This document shows positions 45,310-55,347 of a stretch of DNA of 64,000 nt, piece after piece. A program made the translations under genes and the position numbers. Below the pieces are notes generated by a model. The model worked only from the letters and a program-made list of their open reading frames with translations. It was not told the DNA's origin and searched no databases. The stretch is from an uncultured Burkholderiaceae bacterium (GTDB lineage: Bacteria > Pseudomonadota > Gammaproteobacteria > Burkholderiales > Burkholderiaceae). Numbering within the stretch: the stretch's first letter is position 1; every line of letters begins with the position of its first letter. Where the stretch lies: the NCBI GenBank assembly GCA_937871985.1, contig CALMPB010000342.1, forward strand, positions 1 to 64,000, given 5' to 3'.

Positions 45310-46557
45310 ATGCGCGACAGGCATGGCAGGTCTTTATTGCTTGCCCGGTATCTGAAGCAGTTCCGTTCGGTGCTGGCTGTCAGCAAGACCGGCAGCACGG
45401 CGCAGGCTACGCAGCTATTGCCGCTGTCCCAGTCCGCCATTGCACGGGCGATCCGGGAGCTGGAAAGCAGCCTGGGGGTGGCGCTGTTCGAACGCGCGGC
45501 GCGCGGCATGTTGACGACCGCCGAAGGGCGTTTGCTGGTGCATCGCGCCGAGCGGGCCATGGCGCAGCTTGCCCTGGCCGAAAGCGAGGCAGCCGCCGCC
45601 GTCGAACCGGGCATGCCGCCGGCCAGGCCTTCGGCGGGCCGTTTCGCGGGGGCTTGCGCCTACCGCCACCTGGAAACCTATATTGCGTTTTGCGAAACGG
45701 GTGGCGAAAGCTCGGCGGCCGGCCGGCTGGGCGTGAGCCAGCCGGCGGTCAATCAGGCGCTGCGCCAGATGGAGCACATGCTGGGCGTCAAGCTGTTCCA
45801 GCGATCCGTGCGCGGCATGCGCCTGACGGAAAGCGGCGAGGCGGTCTTGCGGCGCAGCAAATTGGCCCTGGCGGAATTTCGGCATGCCGAAGAAGACTTG
45901 ATGGCGCTGCACGGCAGGATGACGGGCCGCATCGTCATCGGTTCGCTGCCGCTGTCGTCGGGGGTGTTGGTGCCGCGCGCGGTGGATCGGGTGCTGGCCC
46001 TGCACAAGGACTTGAACGTCACCATCGTCGATGGCACTTACGATGCGTTGATGCATCAATTGCGCCATGCCGACGTCGACATCATCGTCGGCGCCTTGCG
46101 CGCCAGGCAGCCCAATGCCGACGTGGTGCAGGAGCCTTTGTTCGAGGACACGCTTTCGGTGGTCGTGCGGCAAAGCCATCCTCTCGTCGGGAAACGGCTT
46201 TCCGGCCTGCACGAGCTGGTGGGCGAATCCTGGATAGCGCCGCTGAGCGGCACGCCGGCCAGGGCGGCCTTCGAGCGCGCGTTCGCCGCCGACGGCGTCG
46301 TGCCCCCGCATGCGCCGCTGGAAGTCAACAGCGCCGTGGTGCTGCAGGCGCTGCTCATGGACAGCAATCGCCTGGCTTTGTTGTCCCGCCGCCAGATCGT
46401 CCGCGGGATTTCGGCCGGGCTGTTGCAGGTCCTGCCCGTCGACGTCAAGGAAACCAGCCGCCATATCGGGTTGACGATGCGCGCCGACAGCGACCTGGGC
46501 GCCAGCATGAAATCGTTCATTGCCGAATTGCGCGCCTTGTGCCGGAACGACGGCTAA
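45310..46557 (+). CDS. LysR-family regulator with two tandem HTH domains
   Basis: This 415-residue protein is about 100 residues longer than normal LysR regulators. Residues about 12-75 form one complete LysR HTH plus linker start (S-Q-S-A-I-A-R-A-I-R-E-L-E, F-E-R-A-A-R-G-M-L-T-T-A-E-G). Residues about 117-180 form a second (S-Q-P-A-V-N-Q-A-L-R-Q-M-E, F-Q-R-S-V-R-G-M-R-L-T-E-S-G). A normal effector domain follows. GGGGGAG precedes the ATG. It points toward the branched-chain-type transporter operon, its most likely target; nrtA, divergent, is the alternative. Confidence 0.87.
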   Translation: MRDRHGRSLLLARYLKQFRSVLAVSKTGSTAQATQLLPLSQSAIARAIRELESSLGVALFERAARGMLTTAEGRLLVHRAERAMAQLALAESEAAAAVEPGMPPARPSAGRFAGACAYRHLETYIAFCETGGESSAAGRLGVSQPAVNQALRQMEHMLGVKLFQRSVRGMRLTESGEAVLRRSKLALAEFRHAEEDLMALHGRMTGRIVIGSLPLSSGVLVPRAVDRVLALHKDLNVTIVDGTYDALMHQLRHADVDIIVGALRARQPNADVVQEPLFEDTLSVVVRQSHPLVGKRLSGLHELVGESWIAPLSGTPARAAFERAFAADGVVPPHAPLEVNSAVVLQALLMDSNRLALLSRRQIVRGISAGLLQVLPVDVKETSRHIGLTMRADSDLGASMKSFIAELRALCRNDG

Positions 46558-46680
46558 ACGGCGGCCACGGGCCGTATCCTTCAGTCTTATAAGCAAAACG
46601 CATACCTTTTGTGCCGATTGGCATTGGTCGCGCGAGGGCGGCAATGCGATCATAATTGACAATTCGGCGCAAACTCGTGC

Positions 46681-46695
46681 GTTGAAAATATCAAC
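46681..46695. promoter_or_regulatory. LysR-type binding motif upstream of the first binding protein
   Basis: GTTGA-AAATA-TCAAC is a perfect 5-bp dyad that fits T-N11-A (T at 46682, A at 46694), the LysR box pattern. It ends 18 bases before the binding-protein start. AATTG-A-CAATT, another small dyad containing a TTGACA hexamer, lies at 46654-46664. The regulator is probably the double-HTH LysR protein encoded immediately upstream. Confidence 0.5.
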
Positions 46696-46713
46696 AACAT
46701 TTTGGAGACAGGC

Positions 46714-47913
46714 ATGCATTTACTGCGTAGCAAGTATCTGGGGATGGGAGCGGCGCTGTTCGCGGCGGCGAGTGTGGTGCTTGCGGCTCCCGCCAGGGCC
46801 GACGACATCAAGGTAGGGCTGCTGAGCCAGTATTCGGGCACCTATTCGTGGTGGGGCCAGGAATACGATCGCGGCACCGAGCTTTTCCTTGCGGATCACG
46901 GCGGCAAGATCGACGGCCACACCATTACCATCGTCAAGCGCGACGAAGGCGGCGCCAGCCCGCAGCGCGCTCGCCAACTGGCCCAGGAGCTGGTGGTGCG
47001 CGACAAAGTGCAATACCTGGTGGGCGGCACCTTCACGCCGACCGTCATGGGCACGGCCGACATCGTCAACGAAACCAAGACGCCTTATGTGTTCGTGAAT
47101 GGCGCCACGGCCAACATGACCGACAAATCGCCGTATTTCGTGCGCGTGGGCTATACCTCGTGGACGTACTGTGTGCCGCTTATCACCTGGGCGTACGAAC
47201 ACGGCGCGCACAAGGCGGTTACCGTCACGGCCGACTACGCGCCGGGCGCCGATATCGTCGACGCCTTCAACGACACGTTCAAGAAGCTGGGCGGCACCAT
47301 GGTCGAGAACATCAAGGTTCCCCTGGGCACGACCGACTTCTCCACCTACCTGCAGCGCATCCACGATTCGGGCGTCAAGCACGTATTCATGTTCATGCCG
47401 GTAGGCCCCATGTCGGCGGGCTTCATCAAGGCCTATGCGCAGCGCGGGCTGTCCAAGGAAGGCATCGCGCTGTACGCGGGCGCTGAAACCCAGGAATCCG
47501 ACCTGCCGGCCATCGGCGACTCGGCACTGGGCATCGTTACCGCACTGCATTATTCACCCTACCTCGACACCAAGGTCAACAAGGACTTCGTGGCCAAGTA
47601 CAAGGCCAAGTTCGGCAAAGACGCGCTGCCCAGCCTGGCCTCCATGGCGGCCTACGACGCCATGAGCGTCGTGGCTCACATGATAGAAGCCACCGGCGGC
47701 AAGAAAGACGGCGACAAGGCGGTTGCATCGGTCAAGGGTTTTGCATGGGAAAGCCCGCGCGGCCCCGTTTCCATCGATTCCTCGCGTGAAATCGTCCAGA
47801 ACGTCTACATGCGCAAAGTCGAGAAAGTCGAAGGCGGCGCCTTGGGCAATGTGCCCTTCTATACCTACAAGGCCGTTTCCGAGCCTTGGCACGCGGCTCA
47901 CAAAAGCAAGTAA
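46714..47913 (+). CDS. Branched-chain-type ABC substrate-binding protein, copy 1
   Basis: This 399-residue LivJ-class periplasmic protein has a signal peptide ending near A-R-A-D (27). GGAG lies upstream of ATG 46714. It is closely related to the next gene, including a 60-base stretch of identical DNA (46816-46875 versus 48092-48151). Differences cluster around ligand-facing loops (F-V-N-G-A-T versus I-M-G-N-S-G). Located before livHMGF genes and the protocatechuate cluster, it likely binds an aromatic acid rather than an amino acid. The ligand is inferred. Confidence 0.88.
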   Translation: MHLLRSKYLGMGAALFAAASVVLAAPARADDIKVGLLSQYSGTYSWWGQEYDRGTELFLADHGGKIDGHTITIVKRDEGGASPQRARQLAQELVVRDKVQYLVGGTFTPTVMGTADIVNETKTPYVFVNGATANMTDKSPYFVRVGYTSWTYCVPLITWAYEHGAHKAVTVTADYAPGADIVDAFNDTFKKLGGTMVENIKVPLGTTDFSTYLQRIHDSGVKHVFMFMPVGPMSAGFIKAYAQRGLSKEGIALYAGAETQESDLPAIGDSALGIVTALHYSPYLDTKVNKDFVAKYKAKFGKDALPSLASMAAYDAMSVVAHMIEATGGKKDGDKAVASVKGFAWESPRGPVSIDSSREIVQNVYMRKVEKVEGGALGNVPFYTYKAVSEPWHAAHKSK

Positions 47914-47922
47914 GCCGGCAAT

Positions 47923-47953
47923 GGGCGGCTGGCGCTCAGCGCGCCGGCCGCCC
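47923..47953 (+). other. Strong hairpin between the two binding-protein genes
   Basis: A 13-bp stem with one G-U pair (47923-47935 with 47941-47953) has a 5-base loop. No U-tract follows, so it is more likely an mRNA-stabilising or pausing element than a terminator. Confidence 0.5.
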
Positions 47954-47989
47954 GACACATAAAACCAGAACATTTCAGGAGATTGCATA

Positions 47990-49189
47990 ATGCACTCAAG
48001 ACTCATGGGCAGTCTTAAGCTCGGCGCCGCCGTGTTTGTTGCCGCGAACATGCTGGGCCTGGCTCCGGCGCATGCCGACGAAATCAAGATCGGGCTGCTG
48101 AGCCAGTATTCGGGCACCTATTCGTGGTGGGGCCAGGAATACGATCGCGGCGTCGGCCTTTACCTTGACGAACACGGCGGCAAGATCGACGGCCATACCA
48201 TTACCGTCGTCAAGCGCGACGAAGGCGGCTCCAGCCCCCAACGCGCTCGCCAACTGGCCCAGGAGCTGGTGGTGCGCGACAAAGTGCAGTACCTGATCGG
48301 CGGCGCGTTCACCCCGACCATCATGGGTACGGCCGACATCGTCAACGAAACCAAAACTCCGTACATCATGGGCAACAGCGGCACGTCCAGCGTGACCGAC
48401 AAGTCGCCGTATTTCGTGCGCGCGGGCTTTACCCAATGGCAGCTGAACATTCCCCTGACGCAATGGGCCTATGAGCAGGGCGCGCGCAAGGCGGTCATCG
48501 TGGCGGCCGATTTCGCGCCGGGCCACGACGCCATCGACGCCTATACGGCGGGCTTCACGAAAATGGGCGGCAATATCGTCGAGGCCATCAAGGTTCCCCT
48601 GGGCACGACCGACTTCTCCACCTACCTGCAGCGCGTCAGCGATTCGGGCGTCAAGCATGTATTCATGTTCATGCCGGTGGGCCCCATGTCGGCGGGCTTC
48701 ATCAAGGCTTTCTATGCGCGTGGCCTGGCCAAACAGGGTGTTGCCCTGATGGCCACCAACGAGACTCAGGAATCCGATCTGCCCGCCATCGGCGATAGCG
48801 CCATCGGCATGGTCACCGCCCAGCATTATTCGCCTTATCTCGATAATCCCGCCAACAAGGACTTCGTGGCCAAGTACAAGGCCAAGTACGGCGCCCTGCC
48901 CAGCCTGGCGTCGCTGGCGGTGTACGACGGCATGCACCTGATCGAAAAAATGATCAAGGCGACCGGCGGCAAGAAGGACGGCGACAAGGCCATGGCCGCG
49001 GTAAAGGGCTATTCGTGGGAAAGCCCGCGCGGGCCGGTAACCATCGATCCCAAGACGCGCGAAATCACGCAGAACGTCTATATGCGCCGCATTGAAAAAG
49101 TCGATGGCGTATTGGGCAATGTGCCGTTCAAGACCTATACGGCGGTGGTCGAACCCTGGCATGTCCAGCATGCCGCTTCGGCCAAGTAG
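47990..49189 (+). CDS. Branched-chain-type ABC substrate-binding protein, copy 2
   Basis: This 399-residue paralogue of the preceding gene has the same length and a signal peptide ending near A-H-A-D (29-30). AGGAG precedes the ATG. Large blocks are identical in protein and DNA (60 and 49 bases), while the central ligand region differs (T-Q-W-Q-L-N-I-P versus T-S-W-T-Y-C-V-P). The two probably serve one permease with different ligands. A strong terminator follows, separating it from livH. Confidence 0.88.
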   Translation: MHSRLMGSLKLGAAVFVAANMLGLAPAHADEIKIGLLSQYSGTYSWWGQEYDRGVGLYLDEHGGKIDGHTITVVKRDEGGSSPQRARQLAQELVVRDKVQYLIGGAFTPTIMGTADIVNETKTPYIMGNSGTSSVTDKSPYFVRAGFTQWQLNIPLTQWAYEQGARKAVIVAADFAPGHDAIDAYTAGFTKMGGNIVEAIKVPLGTTDFSTYLQRVSDSGVKHVFMFMPVGPMSAGFIKAFYARGLAKQGVALMATNETQESDLPAIGDSAIGMVTAQHYSPYLDNPANKDFVAKYKAKYGALPSLASLAVYDGMHLIEKMIKATGGKKDGDKAMAAVKGYSWESPRGPVTIDPKTREITQNVYMRRIEKVDGVLGNVPFKTYTAVVEPWHVQHAASAK

Positions 49190-49195
49190 GCTGTC

Positions 49196-49225
49196 CGGCA
49201 TCCGGCCCGGGCCGGATGCCGTTTT
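49196..49225 (+). terminator. Intra-operon Rho-independent terminator
   Basis: A 12-bp GC-rich stem (49196-49207 with 49210-49221) is followed by TTTT. Its position after the binding-protein genes and before the permease genes would make binding protein far more abundant than permease, a common need of ABC importers. Confidence 0.75.
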
Positions 49226-49312
49226 CGTTCCCGAAATTTCGTATCTGGCCGCGTTCGTTTTCTAGCGGCTTTTTTGCCGGCGCGGCCACCATTTGCGAAT
49301 CGAGTTTTCTCA

Positions 49313-50188
49313 ATGCCACATGTATTTTCCACGTTCCTGACGCTGCTGATCGACGGTGTGTCGTACGGAATGATGCTGTTCCTAATCTCCGTCGGGCTGA
49401 CCATCACCATGGGGGTGATGCGAGTCGTCAACCTCATGCACTCGGCCTTTGCCATGGTCGGAGGCTTCATTACGCTGTGGCTGGCCAGCCATGTCGGCCT
49501 GAACTATTTCGCGGCGCTGGTTCTGGGTGTGGCGGCAACCATGCTGATCAGCCTGGTCCTGGAGCGCACCTTGTACCAGTGGGTGTACAAAAGCAATGCG
49601 CTGGGGCAATTGCTGATGACCCTGGGCATGACCTTCGTGGTTACGGCCATCGTCAAGAACATCGCCGGCCCGCAGATCCAGAGCATCGTATTGCCGTCCA
49701 TACTGACGGGGCAGATCACGATGGGCGCCATGAATATCTCGGTCTATCGCCTGTTCGTGCTGGTGCTTAGCGTGGTGGTGGCCGGCGCGTTGTGGCTGTG
49801 CCTGGAGTACACCACTTTCGGCGCCCGCCTGCGCGCGGCGGTCGACAATCCCCGCATGGCGCGCTGCGTGGGCATCAATGTGCCGGTCGTGTTCGCCGTC
49901 ACGTTCGCCATCGGCTGCGGCCTGGCCGCCCTGGGCGGCGCCGTGGGCACCCAGATGCTGCCCCTGGAGCCCTATTACGGACTCAAATACCTGGTGCTGG
50001 TGCTTATCGTCGTAGCGGTGGGAGGCGTGGGCAGCCTGAAGGGCTCGCTGTATTCGGCCCTGCTGCTGGGCGTCATCGACACCATGGGCCGGTATTACAT
50101 CCCGGCGCTGGGCGGCTTCATCATTTATCTTGCTGTGCTGGCCATTTTGCTGTTGCGGCCGCGGGGCCTTGTGTCCCGCGTCGGGTAG
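49313..50188 (+). CDS. Branched-chain-type ABC permease (LivH family)
   Basis: This 291-residue membrane permease has about eight helices and the LivH blocks G-V-M-R-V-V-N-L-M-H-S-A-F-A-M-V-G and R-A-A-V-D-N-P-R-M-A-R-C-V-G-I-N. ATG 49313 fits the family N-terminus; the ribosome site is weak. It partners the LivM-type gene 33 bases downstream. Confidence 0.9.
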   Translation: MPHVFSTFLTLLIDGVSYGMMLFLISVGLTITMGVMRVVNLMHSAFAMVGGFITLWLASHVGLNYFAALVLGVAATMLISLVLERTLYQWVYKSNALGQLLMTLGMTFVVTAIVKNIAGPQIQSIVLPSILTGQITMGAMNISVYRLFVLVLSVVVAGALWLCLEYTTFGARLRAAVDNPRMARCVGINVPVVFAVTFAIGCGLAALGGAVGTQMLPLEPYYGLKYLVLVLIVVAVGGVGSLKGSLYSALLLGVIDTMGRYYIPALGGFIIYLAVLAILLLRPRGLVSRVG

Positions 50189-50221
50189 CCGCGGCAACAA
50201 TTTCCGATTCGTGGAGAAATC

Positions 50222-51208
50222 ATGAATAAACTTTCCGACGCCGGCCTCGTCATCGCCTCGTTCAGGCGCCAAAGCTATACCTGGGTCGACGCGCTGCTGG
50301 CGCTTGCCGCCGTGCTGACCTTCTTTTTCGCCGAGGGCTATCTGGCGCTTGCCGCCGTAGTGGCCGTCATGGCCGTCTTCGCCTTGTCGCTGGATCTGGC
50401 TCAGGGTTACGGCGGGGTCGAGTCCCTGGGCCATGCGGCCTTTTTCGGGATGGGGGCCTACGCTGCATCCTTGTATGCGCTGCATGTATCCGCCGAGCCC
50501 ATCAGCGGGCTGCTTGTGGCGGCGGTGGTGGCCGGCGTGGTGGGCCTGGTTTCGGGCTTTGCCGTTTTGCGCACCACCGGGCTGACCCAGCTCATGCTGA
50601 CCCTGGCCGTGGCGACCCTGCTGCTGGAGCTGGCCAACGTGGCCAAGTCGGTCACCAACGGCGACGATGGCCTGGCGGGCTACGATATTTCGCCGATATT
50701 CGGGCTGTTCAAGTTCGACATCTACGGCCACACCGCCTTTGTCTACGCCTGTGTGGTTCTGGCGCTTATCTACGCCTTGCTCAAGAAGCTGGTCAATTCC
50801 TCCATCGGCCTGACCGCCCAGGGCATACGCGAGAATCCGGTGCGCATGCGCATGCTGGGGGTCACGGTGGAGCGGCGCCTGTGGGTGCTGTACACGATAT
50901 CGGCGGCAATCGCGGGCGTGGCCGGCGGCCTGTCGGCCCAGATCAATCGCATCGTGGGCCTGGACTCGCTGTCGTTCACCTTGTCGGCCAATGTGGTGGT
51001 CATGCTGGCCCTGGGCGGCACGGGCCGTCTGTACGGCGCGTTCTTCGGCGCCATTATCTTCGTGGTGCTGTCCGATCGGGCCGCGGCGCTCGACCCCACC
51101 AACTGGCTGGCCGTGCTGGGCGTGGTCTTGATATTGATTGTGCGCTATGCGCCCGACGGCGTGGCCGGATGGGTGGCCAGGCTAAGCAGGAAGGAGGGCG
51201 CAAAATGA
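50222..51208 (+). CDS. Branched-chain-type ABC permease (LivM family)
   Basis: This 328-residue membrane permease has the LivM blocks G-Y-G-G-V-E-S-L-G-H-A-A-F-F-G-M-G-A-Y and G-I-R-E-N-P-V-R-M-R-M-L-G-V. GGAG precedes the ATG. Its stop overlaps the ATPase start (ATGA at 51205-51208). Confidence 0.9.
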   Translation: MNKLSDAGLVIASFRRQSYTWVDALLALAAVLTFFFAEGYLALAAVVAVMAVFALSLDLAQGYGGVESLGHAAFFGMGAYAASLYALHVSAEPISGLLVAAVVAGVVGLVSGFAVLRTTGLTQLMLTLAVATLLLELANVAKSVTNGDDGLAGYDISPIFGLFKFDIYGHTAFVYACVVLALIYALLKKLVNSSIGLTAQGIRENPVRMRMLGVTVERRLWVLYTISAAIAGVAGGLSAQINRIVGLDSLSFTLSANVVVMLALGGTGRLYGAFFGAIIFVVLSDRAAALDPTNWLAVLGVVLILIVRYAPDGVAGWVARLSRKEGAK

Positions 51209-51949
51209 CCATCGCACTGGAACTGCGCGGTTTAAGCAAGCAATTCGGCGAGCTGAAGGTGACGCGCGACGTCAACCTGCAGCTCGAGCCCGGAGCCAGG
51301 CACGCTCTCATCGGGCCCAACGGCGCGGGGAAAAGCACGTTGGTGCACTTGATCACCGGCTTGCTCAAGCCCTCCAAGGGGCAGGTTCTTCTGTCGGGAC
51401 GCGATGTCACCGGCATGCCCTCCGAGCGGCGCGTCAAGCTGGGCCTGGCGCGCACCTTTCAGATCAATTCCTTGTTCAACCAACTGACGGTGGGCGAGAA
51501 CATCGGCCTGGCCCTGTCGGCCCGTGAAGGCATCGACAGCCGCCTGTTCACGGGGGTTACACAGTCCTCGGCGCTCATGGACGAGGCCGCCGAATTGCTG
51601 CGTTCGCTGGGCCTGCTGGAGCTGGCCGGCCGCAGCGTCGTTTCGCTGGCCTACGGGCAGCGCCGCCTGATCGAAATTGCGCTGGCATTGGCGCTGAAGC
51701 CCAGCGTCCTGCTGCTGGACGAGCCGGTGGCGGGCGTGCCTTCCACCGAGGGCCATCGTTTGTTCGACCTGCTGGAGCGTCTGCCCGAAGATGTCGCCAC
51801 GCTGGTGATCGAGCACGACATGGATCTGGTGTTCCGCTTCGCGCGGCGCATCACCGTGCTGGTCGAGGGCGCCGTGCTGGTCGAAGGAAACGTGGACGAA
51901 GTGCGCAGCGACCCACGGGTGCGCGCGGTTTATCTAGGGGAGCGCACAC

Positions 51950-51957
<8 letters not shown>
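51205..51957 (+). CDS. Branched-chain-type ABC ATPase (LivG family)
   Basis: This 250-residue ATPase has Walker A G-P-N-G-A-G-K-S-T (about 39-47), signature S-L-A-Y-G-Q-R-R (the usual LivG variant) and Walker B V-L-L-L-D-E-P. The second half keeps V-I-E-H-D-M-D-L-V. GGAGG precedes the overlapping start. It also overlaps the LivF-type gene by 8 bases. Confidence 0.9.
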
Positions 51958-52660
<703 letters not shown>

Positions 52661-52791
52661 GGCTCCGGGGAGTGCGAGGCTTGCTATAAGCGAATCGCAC
52701 GACATGAAAGGCAAAGTCACTGGCAGGCCCCCGGCCCTCTTTGGCATACTGGGTTCTGCCACCTCATTGTTCAAGCTTATACGGATACAAC

Positions 52792-53535
52792 ATGACTGAA
52801 ACCATAAAAACACCCAAAGCGGGTCTTGTGATCAGCGCCCATTCGGCCGACTTCGTATGGCGGTCGGGCGGAGCCATTGCCACCCACGTTCGCCAGGGCT
52901 ACCGCATGAAGGTCGTCTGCCTGTCTTTCGGCGAACGCGGCGAGTCGGCCAAGCTCTGGCGCAAGGGCAACATGACGGAAGCCAAGGTCAAAGAGGCGCG
53001 CCGCGAAGAGGCGCAAAAGGCCGCCGACATCCTGGGCGCCGAAATCGAATTCTTCGATTTGGGCGACTACCCCATGCGCGTCAACGACGAGGCGTTGATG
53101 CGTCTGGTCGACGTGTATCGCGATGTGCTGCCGGCATTCGTATTGAGTCACTCGGTCAAGGACCCCTACAACTTCGATCATCCCCTGGCCATGCACGTGG
53201 CGCAGGAAGCGCGCGTCATCGCCCAGGCCGAAGGCCACAATCCGGGCCAGAAGGTGGTGGGCGCTCCGCCGGTGTATGCGTTCGAGCCGCATCAAACGGA
53301 ACAATGCGAATGGATTCCCAATACTTTCCTGGACATTACCGATGTCTGGGATCTGAAGCGCCAGGCCATCGAATGCATGGCTGGGCAAGAGCATTTGTGG
53401 GAGTACTACACGCGCGTTGCGCTGCAGCGCGGCGTGCAGGCCAAGCGCAATATCGGCATCACCGCCGCCCGCAACATTGAATATGCCGAAGGCTATATGC
53501 GCCTTACGCCTTCCGTCGTAGGAGAGCTGTCATGA
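52792..53535 (+). CDS. galB: 4-oxalomesaconate hydratase, GalB type (PIG-L family)
   Basis: This 247-residue protein is of the PIG-L deacetylase fold but with the GalB-specific pattern [12 protein letters not shown] (about 16-27) in place of the usual A-H-P-D-D. It also has [16 protein letters not shown] and [12 protein letters not shown]. GalB hydrates 4-oxalomesaconate to 4-carboxy-4-hydroxy-2-oxoadipate in gallate and protocatechuate 4,5-cleavage. Its stop overlaps the LigK-like gene start, which encodes the next step. Family resemblance is judged from memory. Confidence 0.87.
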   Translation: MTETIKTPKAGLVISAHSADFVWRSGGAIATHVRQGYRMKVVCLSFGERGESAKLWRKGNMTEAKVKEARREEAQKAADILGAEIEFFDLGDYPMRVNDEALMRLVDVYRDVLPAFVLSHSVKDPYNFDHPLAMHVAQEARVIAQAEGHNPGQKVVGAPPVYAFEPHQTEQCEWIPNTFLDITDVWDLKRQAIECMAGQEHLWEYYTRVALQRGVQAKRNIGITAARNIEYAEGYMRLTPSVVGELS

Positions 53536-54227
53536 TCCGTGGAGTCGTCGTACGCAATGTGCCGCGCGCTAGCGCGGCCGACATCGAAATCCTGCAAAAG
53601 GCCGGCTCGGCCACCGTGCACGAAGCGCAAAGCCGCCTGGGCCTGCTGGCCCCGTATATGCGTCCCATCTGGAATGGCGCCGCGATTGCGGGCTCGGCCA
53701 TCACCGTGCTGACCGCGCCTTCCGACAACTGGATGCTGCATGTGGCGGTCGAGCAATGCCGCGAGGGCGACGTCCTGGTGGTCGCGCCCACCTCCGAATG
53801 CCTGGACGGCTATTTCGGTGAACTGCTGGCAACGTCCCTGGCGGCGCGCGGCGTGCGCGGGCTGATCATCGACGCAGGCTGCCGCGACATCAAGGCCCTG
53901 AAGGAAATGGGCTTCCCCGTGTGGTCCAAGGCGGTTTCGGCCCAGGGCACGGTCAAGGAGACACTGGGCTCGGTGAACGTGCCGGTGGTGTGCGCCCAGC
54001 AGATCGTCCATGCGGGCGACGTTATCGTCGCCGACGACGACGGGGTGGTGGTGGTTCCGGTTGCCAATGTGGCCAAGGTGGCGGTTGCGTCGCAGGCCCG
54101 GCTCGACAAGGAAGCCGTGACCCGCAAGGTTCTGGCCGGCGGCACCCTTGGGCTCGACTACTACAAGATGCGCGAAAAGCTCGAGGCCAAGGGCTTGCGC
54201 TACGTCGATTCCCTGGAAGATATCTAA
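53532..54227 (+). CDS. ligK: 4-carboxy-4-hydroxy-2-oxoadipate aldolase (LigK/GalC, RraA family)
   Basis: This 231-residue RraA-fold class II aldolase has the key metal-site motif D-A-G-C-R-D (about 117-122; Arg-Asp pair). It also has the family's [15 protein letters not shown] start and D-D-D-G-V-V-V-V-P end. It would split the GalB product to pyruvate and oxaloacetate. GGAGAG precedes the ATG, which overlaps galB by four bases. Confidence 0.88.
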   Translation: MIRGVVVRNVPRASAADIEILQKAGSATVHEAQSRLGLLAPYMRPIWNGAAIAGSAITVLTAPSDNWMLHVAVEQCREGDVLVVAPTSECLDGYFGELLATSLAARGVRGLIIDAGCRDIKALKEMGFPVWSKAVSAQGTVKETLGSVNVPVVCAQQIVHAGDVIVADDDGVVVVPVANVAKVAVASQARLDKEAVTRKVLAGGTLGLDYYKMREKLEAKGLRYVDSLEDI

Positions 54228-54243
54228 CGCACAAGAGGCTGTC

Positions 54244-55332
54244 ATGCAAATCCGGATTCCATGTGTGCAGATGCGCGGCGGCACATCCAAAGGCGCGTAT
54301 TTCCTGGCTTCGGATCTGCCCGCCGATCCAGAGGTGCGCGACCGCGTGCTGCTGGCCGTGATGGGTTCGCCCGACGTCCGCCAGATCGACGGCATAGGCG
54401 GCGCCGATCCCCTGACCAGCAAAGTGGCCATTGTTTCCGCTTCGAGCCGGCCCGACGCCGACGTCGATTACCTGTTCGCCCAGGTGGTGGTGAACGAAGC
54501 GCGCGTCGACTACGGCCAGAATTGCGGCAATATGCTGGCCGGAGTCGGGTCTTATGCCATCGAGACCGGCATGATCGCCGCCACGGGCGACACGACGCGG
54601 GTGGCCATCCATATGGTCAACACCGGACAGATCGCCGTGGCCTCGGTGTCCACGCCCGGCGGCCATGTAGAGTATGACGGCAACCAGCGCATCGACGGCG
54701 TGCCCGGTACGGCCGCGGCTATTCCCCTGGAATTCCGCGATACGGCGGGTTCGAGCTGCGGCGCCTTGCTGCCCACCGGCAATGCCCAGGATGTTATCGA
54801 TGGCGTTGCGGTAACCTGCATCGACAACGGCATGCCGCTGGTGCTGATGCGGGCCCAGGATCTGGGACGCAGCGGCTACGAAACCCGCGCCGAGCTGGAC
54901 GCCGACGACGAACTCAAGCAGCGGATCGAGGCGATTCGGCTCAAGGTTGGGCCCATGATGAACCTGGGCGACGTCGCCTCGCGCACTGTGCCCAAGATGT
55001 GCCTGATTTCGCCGCCTACACAGGGCGGCGCCATCAACACGCGCAGCTTCATTCCCCATCGCTGCCATGCTTCCATCGGCGTGCTCGGCGCGGTCAGCGT
55101 GGCGACGGCCGTGGCCGTGCCCGGTTCGGTGTGCGAAGGCGTGGCGGCCATGCCCGAAGGCGATGCGCCTACCCTCGGCATCGAGCATCCCACCGGCGAA
55201 CTCAGCGTGCAGCTCAATCTGGATCGCAGCGGCGGTTCGGTGCAGGTGGGCAGCGCCGCATTGATACGCACGGCGCGGTGGCTGTTCGACGGCCATGTGC
55301 ACGTGCCGCAGCGCGTCTGGCCGGGTAAATAA
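54244..55332 (+). CDS. galD: 4-oxalomesaconate tautomerase (GalD/LigU, PrpF family)
   Basis: This 362-residue DAP-epimerase-fold isomerase has the PrpF-type blocks M-R-G-G-T-S-K-G-A-Y-F, Q-N-C-G-N-M-L-A-G-V-G (about 87-97) and a second Gly/Cys region. It shifts the tautomer of 4-oxalomesaconate to the form GalB hydrates. Its place directly after galB and ligK supports this over a methylaconitate isomerase role. Confidence 0.85.
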   Translation: MQIRIPCVQMRGGTSKGAYFLASDLPADPEVRDRVLLAVMGSPDVRQIDGIGGADPLTSKVAIVSASSRPDADVDYLFAQVVVNEARVDYGQNCGNMLAGVGSYAIETGMIAATGDTTRVAIHMVNTGQIAVASVSTPGGHVEYDGNQRIDGVPGTAAAIPLEFRDTAGSSCGALLPTGNAQDVIDGVAVTCIDNGMPLVLMRAQDLGRSGYETRAELDADDELKQRIEAIRLKVGPMMNLGDVASRTVPKMCLISPPTQGGAINTRSFIPHRCHASIGVLGAVSVATAVAVPGSVCEGVAAMPEGDAPTLGIEHPTGELSVQLNLDRSGGSVQVGSAALIRTARWLFDGHVHVPQRVWPGK

Positions 55333-55347
55333 CATAGCAAAGTAGAT

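Noticed and set aside
46714..49189. Tandem duplicate caused by assembly error
   Set aside because: The two binding-protein genes differ throughout, have different leaders and spacers, and only share patches of identity, so they are true paralogues.
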